Shown: positions 48,881 through 62,598, numbered from the stretch's first letter. The stretch is DNA of 64,000 bases from Diphasiastrum complanatum (GCA_029204225.1 MU831850.1:1-64000); one strand, 5' to 3'. Program-made: numbers and translations. Notes: generated from the letters alone by a model not told the origin.

Positions 48881-49258
48881 CATTAGAGGAGCTCTAAATC
48901 CAAAAAAGATCCTTTGTAAAGATTCTTTTTATATTTTTTTCTCAAATTTTTCTTACACATGGACCATCAAAACACTCAAATTTGAAATCTATGTAACGTA
49001 ACTTTTTGAGTCCACATTTTGATTCCATACTAAAAATGGCATAACTTTTTAGTGGTAAGTCCGAATTTAGCGGAGTTTGGTGCATTGGAAAGCGCTTGAC
49101 AAGGGCTTTCCAATAATTTGTTAAATGACATACTTTTGAGCTACGATTAAAAAGTTATGGCAAGTCAAAATTATTAGTGTTATAATATTTTAATAATAAA
49201 AAAGGCATCTTGCACGAATTCTTAAAGGGTCTTTTTGGAACTCAAAACTCCTCTAATG
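48881..49258. mobile_element. 378-bp MITE with CATTAGAGGAG termini
   Basis: The ends CATTAGAGGAGCTCTAAATC and (complement of the right end) CATTAGAGGAGTTTTGAGTT form imperfect inverted repeats of about 35 bp. The left MADS arm has the empty site (GACTCC joined to AAGGCTTCC), which fixes the borders. No target duplication is visible. An inner inverted pair (CATAACTTTTTAG, AAAAAGTTATG) adds foldback potential. No coding capacity. Confidence 0.8.
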
Positions 49259-49333
49259 AAGGCTTCCAAATGTGGAATTCCAATTTGGTTCTACTATTCC
49301 CATGTATAGCCTTCTATTTATAGCTGAAAGTGA

Positions 49334-49447
<114 letters not shown>

Positions 49448-50388
49448 GATTGGTTTGGTTTAGCTTATCCAAAACTTGATGTAAACTAGTCATATTGGCC
49501 AGGCCAAGTAAAGCTAAAATTGAGCTTTTGTATGTTCGAGTGACTAAGTGAACTTAGTCCAATGAAAAAATGGCCATTTCCACTAATTTTACATGTGTGA
49601 GAAAACCACGTGAAGTATGTACACAAGTTTGGCCTCTAAAATGCCTAAAATAGCCAAAACTAGTCAAGTATAAGTTGACAAATTTTCACACAATCCTACT
49701 TGTTGTGATTTTACATTCAAAACTGGAGGCTACAAAAGATTTGAGATGCTTGTTGCATCGTTGCACTAAATTATGTAGGAAAACCAAAGTCATTTTGTAG
49801 GCTAATAATGTTTGTCAAGTTCACATTACCAGTGATTTAAAAAAATAATTGGGATTCAACATGAATGACATGGTTTCCATAGGATCACACAAGTCACTAT
49901 GGATGATGACATTGAATTTTTAGTTACAGAGTTGTTCCTTTCCTCTTGAATTTCTTTCCATTATGTTTGCCCCTTAAACATAACTTCTAGCAATACATTT
50001 TATTCAGTAAGGAGGTGCGCTACAAAAGGGGAATTTAAAGATACAATAAAAATCAATTGAGCTTACCTTTCCTAGTTTGACTAATCAGTCTATGATGAGT
50101 TATTCCACACCCTATACTTTATTTATTCTAGATTGTAACAATGAGTCCAACATATCCAAATAGTCTCCCTTCATTCAAAAGGGATATGTATATTTTCTAT
50201 TATAGTGATGTATACATTTTTTACACATCTTGTTCTTGTTACTTTGTATTCTAAAACTTCTTTTTTTGATTCAACAAATTAATATTAGATGTTAGAGTGT
50301 AGTGATTTGTTAAACAAAGTTTGTGAAACATTGATACAATTGAGTTGAGAAATAGTTTTAACAAAAATGTTTTTTCTTGTTCTTGTAG

Positions 50389-50529
50389 AGCGACATTATT
50401 TTCTAATGATGATTTTCCAAATACATTGAGTAATAAAGAGTTTGTGGAGAAACAACTAATTTGCAACCTTTTCCACTTGATGTTGCTACCAATGCATGTC
50501 ATCCAACCTATCCAAATCATATGGAATGA
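50389..50529 (+). pseudogene. inverted copy of MADS exon 8, frameshifted
   Basis: 141 bp against 142 in the functional copy: one base is lost after GTGGAGA, so the Pro/Asn-rich tail is replaced by an unrelated frame. The acceptor is kept. Confidence 0.85.
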
Positions 50530-51030
50530 TCATCAGGTATGTATAGTAAGCTCATTTCATCCTAATGTAAAAAAAAAAAAGACTGACATCTATGCCCAAA
50601 TTAAAGCTCATTTATATTGATTTGAAAAAACAAATGTATAACCTGTTCATAGATATGTGGCTTAAAGAAGTCACATATTGGTTAAGAATGGGTACATCTT
50701 ATGACGTTTAAGCCTAATACTCTAACATTAAAAATTCAATAGTAAAACTAGTTTAAATTGATTATTTATAGTATTTTGTAATCAATAAACTGATATGTAT
50801 TCTTCAATGAGATGTAATGTATCTTTGTTTTACAGGTTGTTGATTGGAAAAAAAAAAGCTTGCAAAACTTATACGCCATTAAAAGCAAACATATTTCAAG
50901 AGATATCTTTTATTGAATTGATCAACAATTTGAAATGTCTCACAACATCAAGATACTAACAAAAAAACTTCAAAAACATATTGGACGATGGATATATAAA
51001 TGGTATTGAAAAGTGGGGTTTGTTTAGTTG

Positions 51031-51032
<2 letters not shown>

Positions 51033-51075
<43 letters not shown>
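51033..51075. repeat. (CA)n microsatellite
   Basis: A pure CA tract just outside the right arm. Confidence 0.95.
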
Positions 51076-51077
<2 letters not shown>

Positions 51078-51567
51078 TAATTTATTATGTTCCATTAATT
51101 CATCATGAAATTTATCTATACTTTCTTCTCAATATTGATTTATGTGTGAAGTTTGTACAAGTACATTCATCCAAGATTATAGGTATATTTAGTTGAAGGA
51201 CTTGAGTTCTATCTCTTATTTTTATTTCTGTTTTGTCCTAGGAAAAATATTTCAATTCATTATCTCAACAACTCATAATTGTTTTTCATATTATGACATT
51301 TTCCTCAGAGTACTTAGATAGTGAGCAGTCCATTGATATTCAGTGTTAAAACTTTGATTCTAAAATACATCAATTATTATTTTGGTGGAGAGAATCAAAA
51401 TGTAATACCTCTTTAGTTGGAATATGTGTCCTTGACCTTTTTGTTTCGAGATGCTAATTTTGACATACATGATTTTGATTGTGATCGTAAAGAAATTAAA
51501 GTACTTGTAGTGGTAGAGATCTCCATATAGGAATACTTGGAGAGTGTTTTAATACGAGGTCTCTCTT

Positions 51568-51700
<133 letters not shown>

Positions 51701-51961
51701 TGTCACATATACCAAACTAAATACAGTACCCCTGATTCATGCTAACTTTATAAGTTGTTCTGAATGCCCATAATGTTGCATGAAGTTTATGTTCCCAATC
51801 AAAACGACTTGCTTCAACTACTATTTTTGGCCTAATTTGTAGAAAATCTTATTGGAAGACTATGTTTGTCTATTACCCCTCCAATGTGAAGAATTGAAAA
51901 AGATTATCTATGTTAGATATAGGGGTCTTATGTTTTTTACATCAAGCATCTAGGTGTAGGA

Positions 51962-53860
51962 TGTTGATAGGAATAAATTTGGCATAGATGGCAAATTATG
52001 CATTTTCACTTATAATGCCACTATTGAGCCAAAATAGAGTAAGAGGCTAAACTCGTGCCAATTAGAGTGTAGACAAGTGTAATGCTTTTGTTTGATGAAT
52101 TCCAAGAGGTCCAATAGGATTTAGAGGTGGAACCATGTGAGGTCCAATAGGGAATTGGAGGTGTACTTGAATATAGTCCAATAGAATTAAGAGGTGCATG
52201 GATCAATGGTCCAATAGGATCAAGAGGTGACAAAGTATGGTCCAATCATAGTTAAGCATAGTGGTAGCTCGTGTATCTACTAGTATCATTGTACTCCTCA
52301 TTTTGAAGCTAATTGATTTGGTGATTATATGGATTTTGAGTGTTATTGGATTTCTAGCTATCTCTCTCTACCCGAGAGCTCATGATGCTTTTTCTCTCTC
52401 TACCCAAGGAGAGCAACTTGATTTTACTTAGACTATTTTTTGAATACTTCCCACACGTGTGAGTGCGAGTTGGAAGTGATTGAATGCATGTAGTAGTGTG
52501 TTTCTAAAATTGATCTTGAATCTCAATCTAGTCTAGATCTTGGTGCATCTACACACCTTAGGAGATCACAAGTACATGTTGTGGACAATCCACACGTGTG
52601 AAATTCAACATGGTATCAGAGCCTACCTAAGGTTACCATGCATTTTGATCCATCTAAGTGAAAACTTTTCATCAATCTTGAGCTAGAAATTGTCAAGGCC
52701 CATTTTCCTAGCTATCTTGTTTGATCTTGGATCAAAAGAGATCAAAAGGACATTGATTGGGTCTGACCTGGTACTATACAGAATCAGGTGCTCAGACACG
52801 TGTGAGGAACATCCAATTTCAGTTTTGAAGTTCTCTCTCATGCTTGATCCATTTATCTTGCTTGATAGCTTGTTTTGAAGCCTTACCAAGAATCTTATTA
52901 GTGTTGGCCAATTGCTTGATAATGGCCTTGATGTAAAATTCAATGTTGATACTTGTACTATCAAGAAGAATGATGAGATACTTGCATTAGGATCTAGATT
53001 TGGTGGCATCTATAAACTAGATCCAAATGAGTATGTGAATGCTTGTAATGTTGCTCTTGTGAACAAGCTCTCTATGGAGGAACTATGGCATAGGAGGTTG
53101 GGACATCTCAACTACAAATCCATGCTCTCTATGATCAAAGAAGCCAAAGCTATTGGCTTGCCAAAGTCATTCTCCAAGAAAATCAAGCCTTGTGAGGCTT
53201 GTGCTATTGCTAAATCTCACAAAAAGCCATTTACAAGATCTTCTATCAAAAGCAAGCATCCTTTGGAGTTAATCCACTCGGATGTGCATTTCTCATCAAC
53301 TACAAGCAAGGGAGGAGCCAATTGTTTTGTTACTTTCATTGATGACTTCACAAGATTCACTTGGATATATCTTCTTGCTTTTAAATCTATGGTGTTTGAT
53401 CATTTCCTTATTTTCAAAGCTTATGTAGAAAAGCAATTCTCATTCAAGATTAAAGCTCTTAGAAGTGATGGAGGTGGTGAATATATCTCCAATAAATTTC
53501 AAGATTTTTGTGAGCTTGAAGGCATTAAAAGAGAGTTTTCTTGTGCCTACTCTCCATCTCAAAATGGAGTGGCCGAGAGAAAGAATAGATCTCTATGTGA
53601 ATGTGCAAAATCTATGAGAATTGAGGCATCTTTGCCCAAAGATTTTTGGGGAGAAGCCATTAATTGTGCAAATTATCTTTGCAATAGGCTCCCACATATA
53701 GCTCTCGGAGGGAAGTCACCATATGAAATCTTATATTTGAAGAAGCCTAAGGTTGATCACCTTAGAGTTTTTGGATCCCCACATGTACATTCAATGCCAA
53801 ATTTTGATATGCTATGTGTCAATTCTTTATTGGTTGCTAAGTTTGCTTTCAAAATGTAAA
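51962..53860 (+). mobile_element. Ty1/copia element, 5' LTR plus pol fragment, 3' end lost
   Basis: The 5' LTR is inferred as 51962-52610, from the inverted ends TGTTGA and TCAACA and from the PBS TGGTATCAGAGCC starting at 52611. Within it GTCCAATAG and AGAGGTG recur about five times at 52105-52245. The internal part jumps from leader (52624-52878) straight to integrase, so gag and protease are deleted. No 3' LTR was found. The fragment ends about 100 bp before the aminopeptidase start codon. Confidence 0.78.
52879..53859 (+). pseudogene. copia integrase with GAG-pre-integrase domain
   Basis: From NLISVGQLLDNGLDV the frame runs through the HHCC zinc region (LWHRRLGHLNYKSM, then CEACAIAKSHKKPF) into the integrase core. 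It keeps all three acidic residues of the DDE type: D in LIHSDVHF, D in LRSDGGGEY, E in NGVAERKNRS. It continues to LRVFGSPHVH and stops at 53857. The RT is absent. Integrase would insert the element DNA; as part of a truncated polyprotein it is probably inactive. Confidence 0.88.
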
Positions 53861-53959
53861 TAAAACTTCTTCTTCTTTAATTGTCTCCAATTACAAAGTA
53901 AAAGTGAGCTCAGAACCTGCCATAATCCACTAAGAATAGAGAAGCTTTGAGCTTTGGGC

Positions 53960-56900
53960 ATGGCTCTCACCTCACTCACATTCCCCTCGATCCTTGTTTC
54001 TGAAATCCGCCCATTCACATCTTTGCACCCACACGCACGCGCATACGCACAGCCAAATCGCTATTTGGGGAGCGCCAACGTACCTGACAAACCAAAGTTT
54101 ATCCGGTGTATTGAGGGCAGCAATGGCTTCAAGAAAGATGAGGAAGACATGGTGCCAAGCACGTCTAGTTCAGGTTGTGACCTCCTCTTAGTCTGAAAGC
54201 ATCCGAGTGACAGTATGCAGATATATAGTTGCGTACCCAAAACAAATCAACACGTGTAAAATAGATTCATAAAACAGTTAAAAAAATTTGAATGTCACTC
54301 ACAATTTTTTTCTTTCTAGTGGTGTATATGTTTCACCAGACCCATATCAAACAGCCCAACTTAAGACTCCGATTGTCTTGCCATATGTGGAATTGCCATG
54401 CCCAAAATTCAAATTGAGCTCATCTAAGATCTTGAGCTCATTTGAACCCTTCTGTATCAACAATTCGTAAGGCTCAATTGGAAAGCTATATTATGGTATG
54501 CTCTTATGGGTTTAGGATTTAGGTTTCAGACTTGGGTTTTGTGGCAGTAATTACGAGGTTGCCAATTCTTGGTGGTATGTAGTAGGCATAGAATTAATGA
54601 ACCGTCCACGGTTCACCACGGTTCTGAGAACCGTAAAGTGAACCGTACGGTTCACAAATTTCTTTGCCTGGAACCGTGTTGAACCGTACAGTTAATTAAT
54701 TCCCACCCACAAAAATAGCCCAAAAAAATGCCAAAGAAAATCTGTGAAATCTGGTTCAATCTGTGAAATCATAGGACCATTTGTGAAATCTGTGAAATCT
54801 GGTTCAATCTGTGAAATCATTTGTGAATTCAGATCCAAAAATCTGTGAAATCATTTGTGAAATCAGAGGACCATTTGTGAAATCTGTGTGAAATCTGTGA
54901 AATTTATGAAATGAGGACCAAAAATGACTTGGGAGGGGTTTTGGGGGGATATTGGGAAAAATAATAATAATTTAATTAATTAATTAACTATAGGAACCGT
55001 ACCACGGTTCATGAACCCTGGTACGGTTCCCACCACGGTTCCCAAGACCCACGCTTCTGAGAACCGTGGGTTCTATGGTAGTAGGTGATGTGCACAAGAA
55101 AGTAGCACACTTGTGTTTTGGCTTGTGTCAACTAGAACATAGTTCGGAAACTTGTTAAAAGTAAAAATCTTGCATTTGCTGTTGTATATTATCACAATGT
55201 ATTGAAATATTTTCTATTCATTATGAAAGCTGGGCTAAGATATCAAAATACTTGAAATCACAACAAACGAGCTAGGCTATCAAGCATAAAGGAATCTTTT
55301 AGTAATTTGTAGTTTCTAACAAGAATTGCCTTTAGTGCTACAAAAGAATATACTTATCTTTCCACTAAAAATTCCTCTTAAAATCTAAGAATCAAATGTA
55401 GAAATAAAATATGCTTGGCATGTTAATGACTTTTGGGCAATTTTGTGTTTTGTGTTGATTTGTTATTTTAAGGTATCTTTACCAGAGGTAGCTTAGGTAT
55501 GAAGCTATGCTCTACTTGGCAACTTTTTGCCATTGCATAATGGATAAACTAGAGGTGAATTTGAAAGTAGCATCACATATCAGGTGGGGAGAGTTGAAGT
55601 TGTAGGACATACATCAAAATTCTCGCAGGCCTTGGTCCTTCCTTGGTCATATGCTATAGTTTGTCATTAGGCCATATCCTTGGAGCCTAATGCCTATACT
55701 TTTGCAATTTGTTATGACTCTAGTGTGGTACTTGGGCCCTCAATCTCAGATTCCTTGGAATTTGGGCCACTAGCTCCAACTTGTTGAGACCCTTCGATAG
55801 CTATAAATAGGCATGATGCTCCCTCGATAGTTGGATGAAAGATTGAAAGTTTAGTATTTGTCTTACTTAGACTATATCAGTCTATTACGATCAAATCATT
55901 TGTTGTTCTTTTAATTATTTCCGATATTATTGCAATTCCTTTTAGTTCATGTGGCTTTCAGGTTGTAAGTAGGTACCAAAGCACCTTTCTTGGTTGGGAA
56001 GTATTGGGCGCCAACTTCATTTGTTCATTTTTCTAACCATGAGGAGAAAACTTTCATTTCATTTTTTGCCTCTAGTTGCTCATTAGTGTTTTAGTTGTCA
56101 ATCTAGATCCTAAAATTCCTCTTTTTTGGGCACCAAGGACATGAAAGTTTTTGTGTATTCATAGTGCCATAGAATCTCACTCTTGGTAATTGATAAAAAC
56201 TTTGTCACTTTGTATTTTTTCTCTCTTTTTTGGGTAAGTTTTGTATCATCAATCTTCTTGTGGTAGGGTCCTCATGGTGTACTTTACATTTCTCAATGTC
56301 AAATGTGTAGGAGTTTAATTCTTGATTTTCGAAATGCTTTCAATGTTTGACACTCCACATTTTTATGTTTTTCTGTCTATTTCTCATGATTTCTCTAGAT
56401 CATTGCGTCTTCTACAATATGGAGCTTCTATTCTCCTCTTTGTAGTTCCCATTTTTGATGTCTAGAATTGGACTTATTAATTTTCCATTTTTTGGTACAC
56501 TTAAAAAACGATTTCTATTTGCGAATATTTTCCTCTTGAAAAACTAGCCGAGCTTCAAGCCTTTGCAACAAGTTTGGATGCAGCAAAAGGTCAGGACCAA
56601 GGTCTATTTTTGTCGCTATGACTCATGAGGATGACCTCTACACGAATAGCATCCATAGGGGTTGCACATGAAGCAAATGATGCAGTGGAGTCCCATGTTT
56701 TGTTCATGTGCGTGAGCAGGTGCTACACTAAGGATCAAGGTCTATTTTTCCCACTATGACTCATGAAGATGACCTCTACATGATTTAGCATCCGTAGGTG
56801 TGTGCAAGCAAATGATGCAGCGGAGTCTCATGTTTTGTTCATGTGCGTGAGCAGGTGGTACACTACTGTTCCCTCTTTGATTCATCCGGTTCAAACCTAT

Positions 56901-59900
56901 TCGAATCGGCCTACTAGAAGTGACTACCGCAGGACTCGGGTTAAGGTATAATGATTACTCATTTTCTCCTACAAAAAAATGCCCCTAAAACCCAATCATC
57001 AAATCACGGATATGGATTAGGATAGCCTTGTCTAGGGGATTGAGAATGTTGTGTAGGTAACCATATCTTCTAAAACTATGGCTCATCAAAAGGACTCCAA
57101 TTGGCCGAGTGGCTGTTAAAATGCACTCCATTGTAAGGACCACTTGGTGGATTGATGCTCTTAAATTGTAACAGTATGTTCAGATTCTTGTGTTTAAGTG
57201 GTAACATTAAGGTTAGTAACCCAACTACCAAGAATAATCACATCACAAAGTATTGAATCAAAGTTTTATTGCAATTTATGAAATTCACATCTCCAATACT
57301 CGCACTAAATTTTGCAACTGTATATGAACTTGCTTCCATGCGTGCAGGACAACCCCACCGCCCTCCCCCCCCCCCCCCCCTCCTTTTTCCCTGCTTTTTG
57401 TGCAGTACATTTTCTATATTCTGCATGCATTGCATTTGCTCCTTTTCTGCTGCATATGGTGTCACGATTTTTTCTTAAACTGTCTCAGCATGTGTTAGCA
57501 ATTTTTTTTCTGCACTTGTCTTAGATTCTACGACATGTAAAACTGGGTTTCAACTACGCAGTTGAGGAAATTCATGCACATCCTGGTACAGAATGTTTGA
57601 AAAAAAAAGGAAGGATTTTAAACCACTATACATGGTGCTGTTGATAATGTGAAAAGTCTTTTTGTCACATCCATTATAGAAAGCATTCAAAAGATGGAAA
57701 GACTATTATGAACAAAGAGAAAACTGGATTACCATATATATAGAAATAAAGTAATGCTTAAATAGTCACTTCTATTTGCTACAGGTGCTGCTTGCCAAAG
57801 GACATGCTGTGCAATAAACATTCTTCACCTTCATGTCACCCTATCTTCTTCTTTTCATAGGCTTTCCCTGCTGCAGAAATGTGTCTGGTGTTTCACGAGT
57901 TTATTACTGCCTTTTGCATTTCTGCTCAACTCAAATAAAACATGAATACAAAGTCATCTTCATTATCAATTGTGGATAATTGCCAATCTTATGCACTTAT
58001 CTTGCAATTTTTTTTCTCAAGAAGCATACATTGTGATACTAGAAGTATAGCGTCTCATAGATGTTAACAGATTCTTTCTTAAAAGTTGCATAGTTGTATT
58101 CTTTGACAAGGTATTCTCCTAATCAAGATAAATTTGTTCTATTCTTCAATCTAGAATGTCACTTGAACTTATATCTTTTGCAGATGCAAATGTGCCAGTT
58201 CTAAAACAGCTATATTATGAGTCCTCCTTTCTTCTTGTAAAAAACTATCTTGTTTCCCCATTAGTAACAAAAAAGCTTGTATGAATGCTAGGAATGGCAG
58301 AACGACATTATGATGCAATTTTGAGTTCAAAGATTGGAACGCAAGCCTGATTGTGAAGCTTTTTTTGAAGTATTTTTGTGCAACAGGTCAAAGTCGTGTT
58401 ATTTTCAAATTTTCTTGTCTTTTGTAGGTGCACATGGGGAAAGTAATGTTTCACTACCACAATCAGGATCTGGAGAGTTATATTCAACAATACCGTCTCA
58501 TTACAACGGCTATCTACAGGTTTCAGACCTGCACACCATCTACTACGAGATTTTTGGCAATCCTGAGGGGAAACCTGTTGTCTGTAAGTTGTCTATGAAT
58601 GTGTGTTTTTGAAAAGTTCGAGGAGAATGTATAAATTGTTATTTGGGACTTACTAACATTGGATCTCCTATTCAAGAAGATTGGATGGAGGACTTCTTTT
58701 TGACGTTTTGGGGACTTCGTTTTGAGTGCCAACATGTGAAGATAAGCTTATTATCATACAAGTCTAGGAAGTCTCACCTCAATGACAGATATCCAGGATG
58801 CTAGGATCCAATAATGGATCAAACATAACCCCAGATGGGATGGTCACCAAAGGGCCAATCAATTGACTGGGCATGGTGTTCCAATAACCTTGCTAGGCAT
58901 TCAACTGCAGTTGGCTTAGTGGTGTCACCAGTTGCGGCCCAGTGCACCATGCTGACTAGTCGTCAAAGAAATGAGTTGAGGATTGCCGTTGTGGGCCTAG
59001 CTGTCAGGACTGGGGGTATGTGCACTATTTGGCAAAAAATTGGGGTGGTCTAGTGACCACTGAGCTATGTCAGGGCAGGGGGCTGGCTATTTGGAGTCAC
59101 TATGCATTTGTGATCAGATCACAGGCAAAAAGTTCGGCTCAGCAACCTTGCCAACCTTGCCAGTCATATGCCGAAGACTAAAAAGGCATGAAGAGGGCTC
59201 AAAGTGCAGCCAGTAATTAGTGGATTTCTTTGAGCCTTCCAGGAATTTCTCTTGGGTCCAAACGCAACTACTATGGCTGAACGCTATTTTCATCTGTTCT
59301 AAATTTAAGTTCTCAATTCAAGGAAGTGTTGTTAATTAAGGTGTTATATCTTATTACAGGATATTTTCCTAGCTTGCTTTTTGTCTTATTACACGAATCA
59401 TTTTCCTGACATCCTTTTCATTTATTAAGGAAAAGAAAGTTAGGTCCTGACTGGATTACCATCTGAAATAGCAAACCTAGATAGCTAGGTTGTGGCTTAA
59501 TGCCTAGTTTGGCTTTAGGAACTTCTTGCAGCAGTCAGTGACTAGAGGGATAGAAGTGCTTAATATTGGTGGTTAAGAACAGTACATTGCATTGAACCTT
59601 AATGTCATGCTAGTGAATTGATGGTACATGGAACCATTTTTCATTTCTTTAGTCTTCTAGGCTGTTACACACTTTCAGGTAATGAGAGTAGACTTTAGGG
59701 TCAATGGGTGGATGTTTTTGGATTCTGTTCCTGGATGGTGCATGACCATGCACGCATTCTCTTTTGCTGGCATCCTGCTCTCTTTTAGGAGCAGGATGAA
59801 TGGGAGCCGAATGATTGAGACTGGTGGATTAATAGTACAGTTTGTTTCAAATTCTGCTAAAGTGACAATCTATAGATTTGCCCTAGGATAAAGTAGCCAT

Positions 59901-61812
59901 ACAGATTGACTGTGATGCATTAAATTGTATAGTAATATTTGTGCTTAGTATGTTCTAAAGAGGTTACTGCTTGTTTTGGAAGTTCTGTTTGTGCATACTA
60001 TGTTGCATGTTGAATTCTGAAATTGGCGATGATTTTCCTTTCAAAGTTCAAAATAATAAGGTCAGTTATCTGTTTGCTGCCTGATAGTTCTTCATGGAGG
60101 ACCTGGAGCAGGTTGCACAGAAAGACATGCACGATTTTTTGATCCAAAGCATTACCGGATTATCCTCTTTGATCAAAGAGCTTGTGGAAAGTCTACTCCT
60201 CGTGGATGCCTGGAGGAAAACACCACCTGGCACTTAGTTCAGGACATTGAGAAGCTTCGAAAGCATCTTGGAGTACAAAGGTTCACTCATTTGCCAGTGG
60301 ACTTTTGACACTGCTAATGATGCATTTTCACAGGCATGCTTTATTATGTGAGATGAAAATTGTCAGTAATCCTATTGCTTCTTAAAGTGCTTGCTTTTTA
60401 ACTTTCTGACTACGACGTAAGAGTTTTGGTGAGAGTCATCAGTATTTGTCTCTAAGCAGTAAGAGTATTGATGGTTTTGATCTGGATTAGTAGTTTGTTC
60501 ATGTACAGGTGGATAATATTGGGAGGATCCTGGGGAGTTGCTTTGGCACTGGCTTATGCAGAAGCCCACCCTGATGCTGTCTCTGGTCTCATTTTACGTG
60601 GAGTGTGCTTGATGCGCCAAAAAGAAATAGATTGGTTCTATAAGCAGGTTTCTTTTTTGTAGATTAATTGCAAGTTAATCTAGTTATCACAATTGGTAAT
60701 TTTAGCGAAAAGCATTCAAATTCTCATGCCAAGAATCTATTGGGAAAACTAATGTGCGACTTCTCACGTGCTCACTAGACTTATGGTAAGTATGTGCTGA
60801 CACAAATTTAATCCAAAATCGTTGGTTCTAAGTTGATAAACAGGATTTCAGGCCATTGGGGTGTTCAAAGGTCAGTAATCTTGTGTATAACAGAACAAGG
60901 TTTCTTTTATATATGGCTAGAAGGTCAGGATGAAAAATTATATAACAGCCTACGAAATAGTTCAAGGTAGGCCTGCTTGTCTATGTAGAGAGCTGACCTT
61001 CTGGTGTAGTTGAAGATGTCAAGATGGGCTGCTTAATTTTGGGTCTGAAATTCTTTGAAAACATATCTTAGCTGTAAAATGCATCTATTAAGCAATATTT
61101 TTCTGGATTCTGCAAGGATGCTGCATTTCTATTAAACTTTTGTCTTCACATCTGCAAGCATTTCATTATATTTATTCAGTATGGAGTATAATGCTTAAAA
61201 TTTGAAATATCTTCTCTGTATGTAACAGGGGGCAAACTTTCTTTTTCCCTTCGGGTGGGAGCAGCTACTATCAGTCTTAGCCCCATTTGAGCATCAAAAT
61301 GTACTGTTTGCTTTTTATAAGCGGCTTACATCTGATGATGCTTCCACACAGCTTCTTGCGGTAAATCAACTTTTTAACGTTTTCACACAAGTCATAACCT
61401 TTAGAACTCATTATACTTGTATTTCTATTAGTACTTATAAATATGGAAATTTTTGGTCTTGGTTGCATGCCATTATTTGAAATGATGAGCTAGTCTGAAT
61501 CTTTGAGTGGAGCTCTTTTAAACTGGCTATTTGTTGTAATTGCATGTATAAGAGCATGCCCGCAAAGAAGTCAAGTTGTGATGGGCAGAAGGAAGAATCA
61601 TTGTTGCAAATTTTTTAAACTATGATCTTTTCAAGTATTATGAGGGTGTAAGCTAGCTGGTATGATAAGGAAAATTTGACTGTCTTATTGCACAATGAAC
61701 ATGCAGGCCCAAGCATGGTTGAAGTGGGAGATGGGGCTAAGCTTTTTCAGAACAAATGATTTGGTCTTTACTTGGGATGGTTTGCAGTATAGAACATTGC
61801 CTCCTTTACAAG
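53960..61812 (+). CDS. prolyl aminopeptidase (proline iminopeptidase, family S33), 5' part
   Basis: Exons 53960-54173, 58428-58583, 60088-60280, 60509-60647, 61229-61360 and 61707-61812 join in phase at GT-AG sites to give about 313 residues; later exons lie beyond the window. Residues 1 to about 70 (MALTSLTFPSILVSE) are Ser/Arg/His-rich and look like a plastid transit peptide. Then come YLQVSDLHTIYYEIFGNPEG, the oxyanion motif HGGPG (126-130), DQRACGKSTP, LEENTTWHLVQDIEKLR, the nucleophile elbow GGSWG (Ser195), LILRGVCLMRQKEIDWFY and WLKWEMGLS. The alpha/beta hydrolase removes N-terminal proline from peptides. The catalytic Asp and His are in unseen exons. The usual length is about 380-400 residues. 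Exon 1 is assigned by phase and context and is the least certain. Confidence 0.85.
54587..55077. mobile_element. hAT-type MITE with GAACCGT/ACGGTTC arrays
   Basis: Termini CATAGAA and TTCTATG are inverted. The flanks GTAGTAGG (54579-54586 and 55078-55085) form a perfect 8-bp duplication, the hAT signature. Both subterminal regions are packed with GAACCGT and ACGGTTC in both orientations, about fifteen in all. The centre (54745-54905) has tandem ATCTGTGAAATC-type repeats. It has no coding capacity and lies in intron 1 of the aminopeptidase gene. Confidence 0.9.
55086..56570. other. intron 1 of the aminopeptidase gene, no gene recognised
   Basis: AT-rich intronic sequence with no convincing ORF or element border. 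Confidence 0.5.
56575..56872. repeat. tandem duplication of about 145 bp
   Basis: Two copies each contain CAAGGTCTATTTTT, CTATGACTCATGA, GATGACCTCTACA and CATGTGCGTGAGCAGGTG and differ by a few changes. They lie in aminopeptidase intron 1. Confidence 0.9.
56873..58427. other. rest of aminopeptidase intron 1
   Basis: It holds a roughly 20-base C run near 57364 and short ORFs without recognisable motifs. No gene is supported. Confidence 0.5.
58584..60087. other. aminopeptidase intron 2
   Basis: 1.5 kb between phase-matched exons. A GC-richer patch at 58790-59200 contains short ORFs but no known domain and no clear repeat borders. Confidence 0.5.
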
Positions 61813-61954
61813 TAAGCTGATTTGACATATTTGCAGGTTTCTCTTTGTTGCTTATGGTGTTTATTAAATGCAGTGAGGTTTGGCTCTTCTAGAAGAGTTC
61901 TGATTCTTATGTTTTTCCTCATCTCGATTGTTCGAATAATCTCCATAAGCATGT

Positions 61955-61957
<3 letters not shown>

Positions 61958-61992
<35 letters not shown>
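61958..61992. repeat. (CT)n microsatellite
   Basis: A pure CT tract in the intron after aminopeptidase exon 6. Confidence 0.95.
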
Positions 61993-61994
<2 letters not shown>

Positions 61995-62059
61995 GAGATA
62001 TGAGGGAGATATTGCTGCCTATTCTGCCATACACCAGTTACACTGCGGTCCATTATAGC

Positions 62060-62540
62060 ATACGAGGATCCTCGTTGTGTTGCACTCATTATCTGGGAGA
62101 CGTTCCTATTACGACAGGATCTATAAGAGCCAGTTCAGCAAAGTCACTCCAACACACAGCTCCACAATACATCCTTCTTCTCTCGTAGAAAACCACAGAT
62201 AGATCTAGACACAAATGATAGTGACGACGATGACACTTCTCGACATAAAGTCCAGAGACAGCACATCACTCAATTTCATGTTGTCATGATATCCCACTAT
62301 GAGGGGACACATTTCCCATCGACGGACAACAGCATAGCTTGGACATACATCTAGCAGCAGCCCGTATTACATCCTTCTTTCGTAGCAGTGGGAGATGATG
62401 ACATCATTTGTATCATCGTGTTGCAGTTCAATGTTGGGTTAGATGCACATGTATTTTGTTTGTTTTGGAGTCGTTTTATGCGCTCCCATTGTTACCGCAT
62501 TTCATCTTATATGCCTTTTGGCATGTAAAAGACATCAATA

Positions 62541-62598
<58 letters not shown>

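Noticed and set aside
54318..54470. Possible second aminopeptidase exon
   Set aside because: It ends in a stop (FCINNS), while exon 1 joins the 58428 exon directly in phase.
57238..57524. Gly/Pro-rich ORFs
   Set aside because: Caused by a poly-C run inside an intron.
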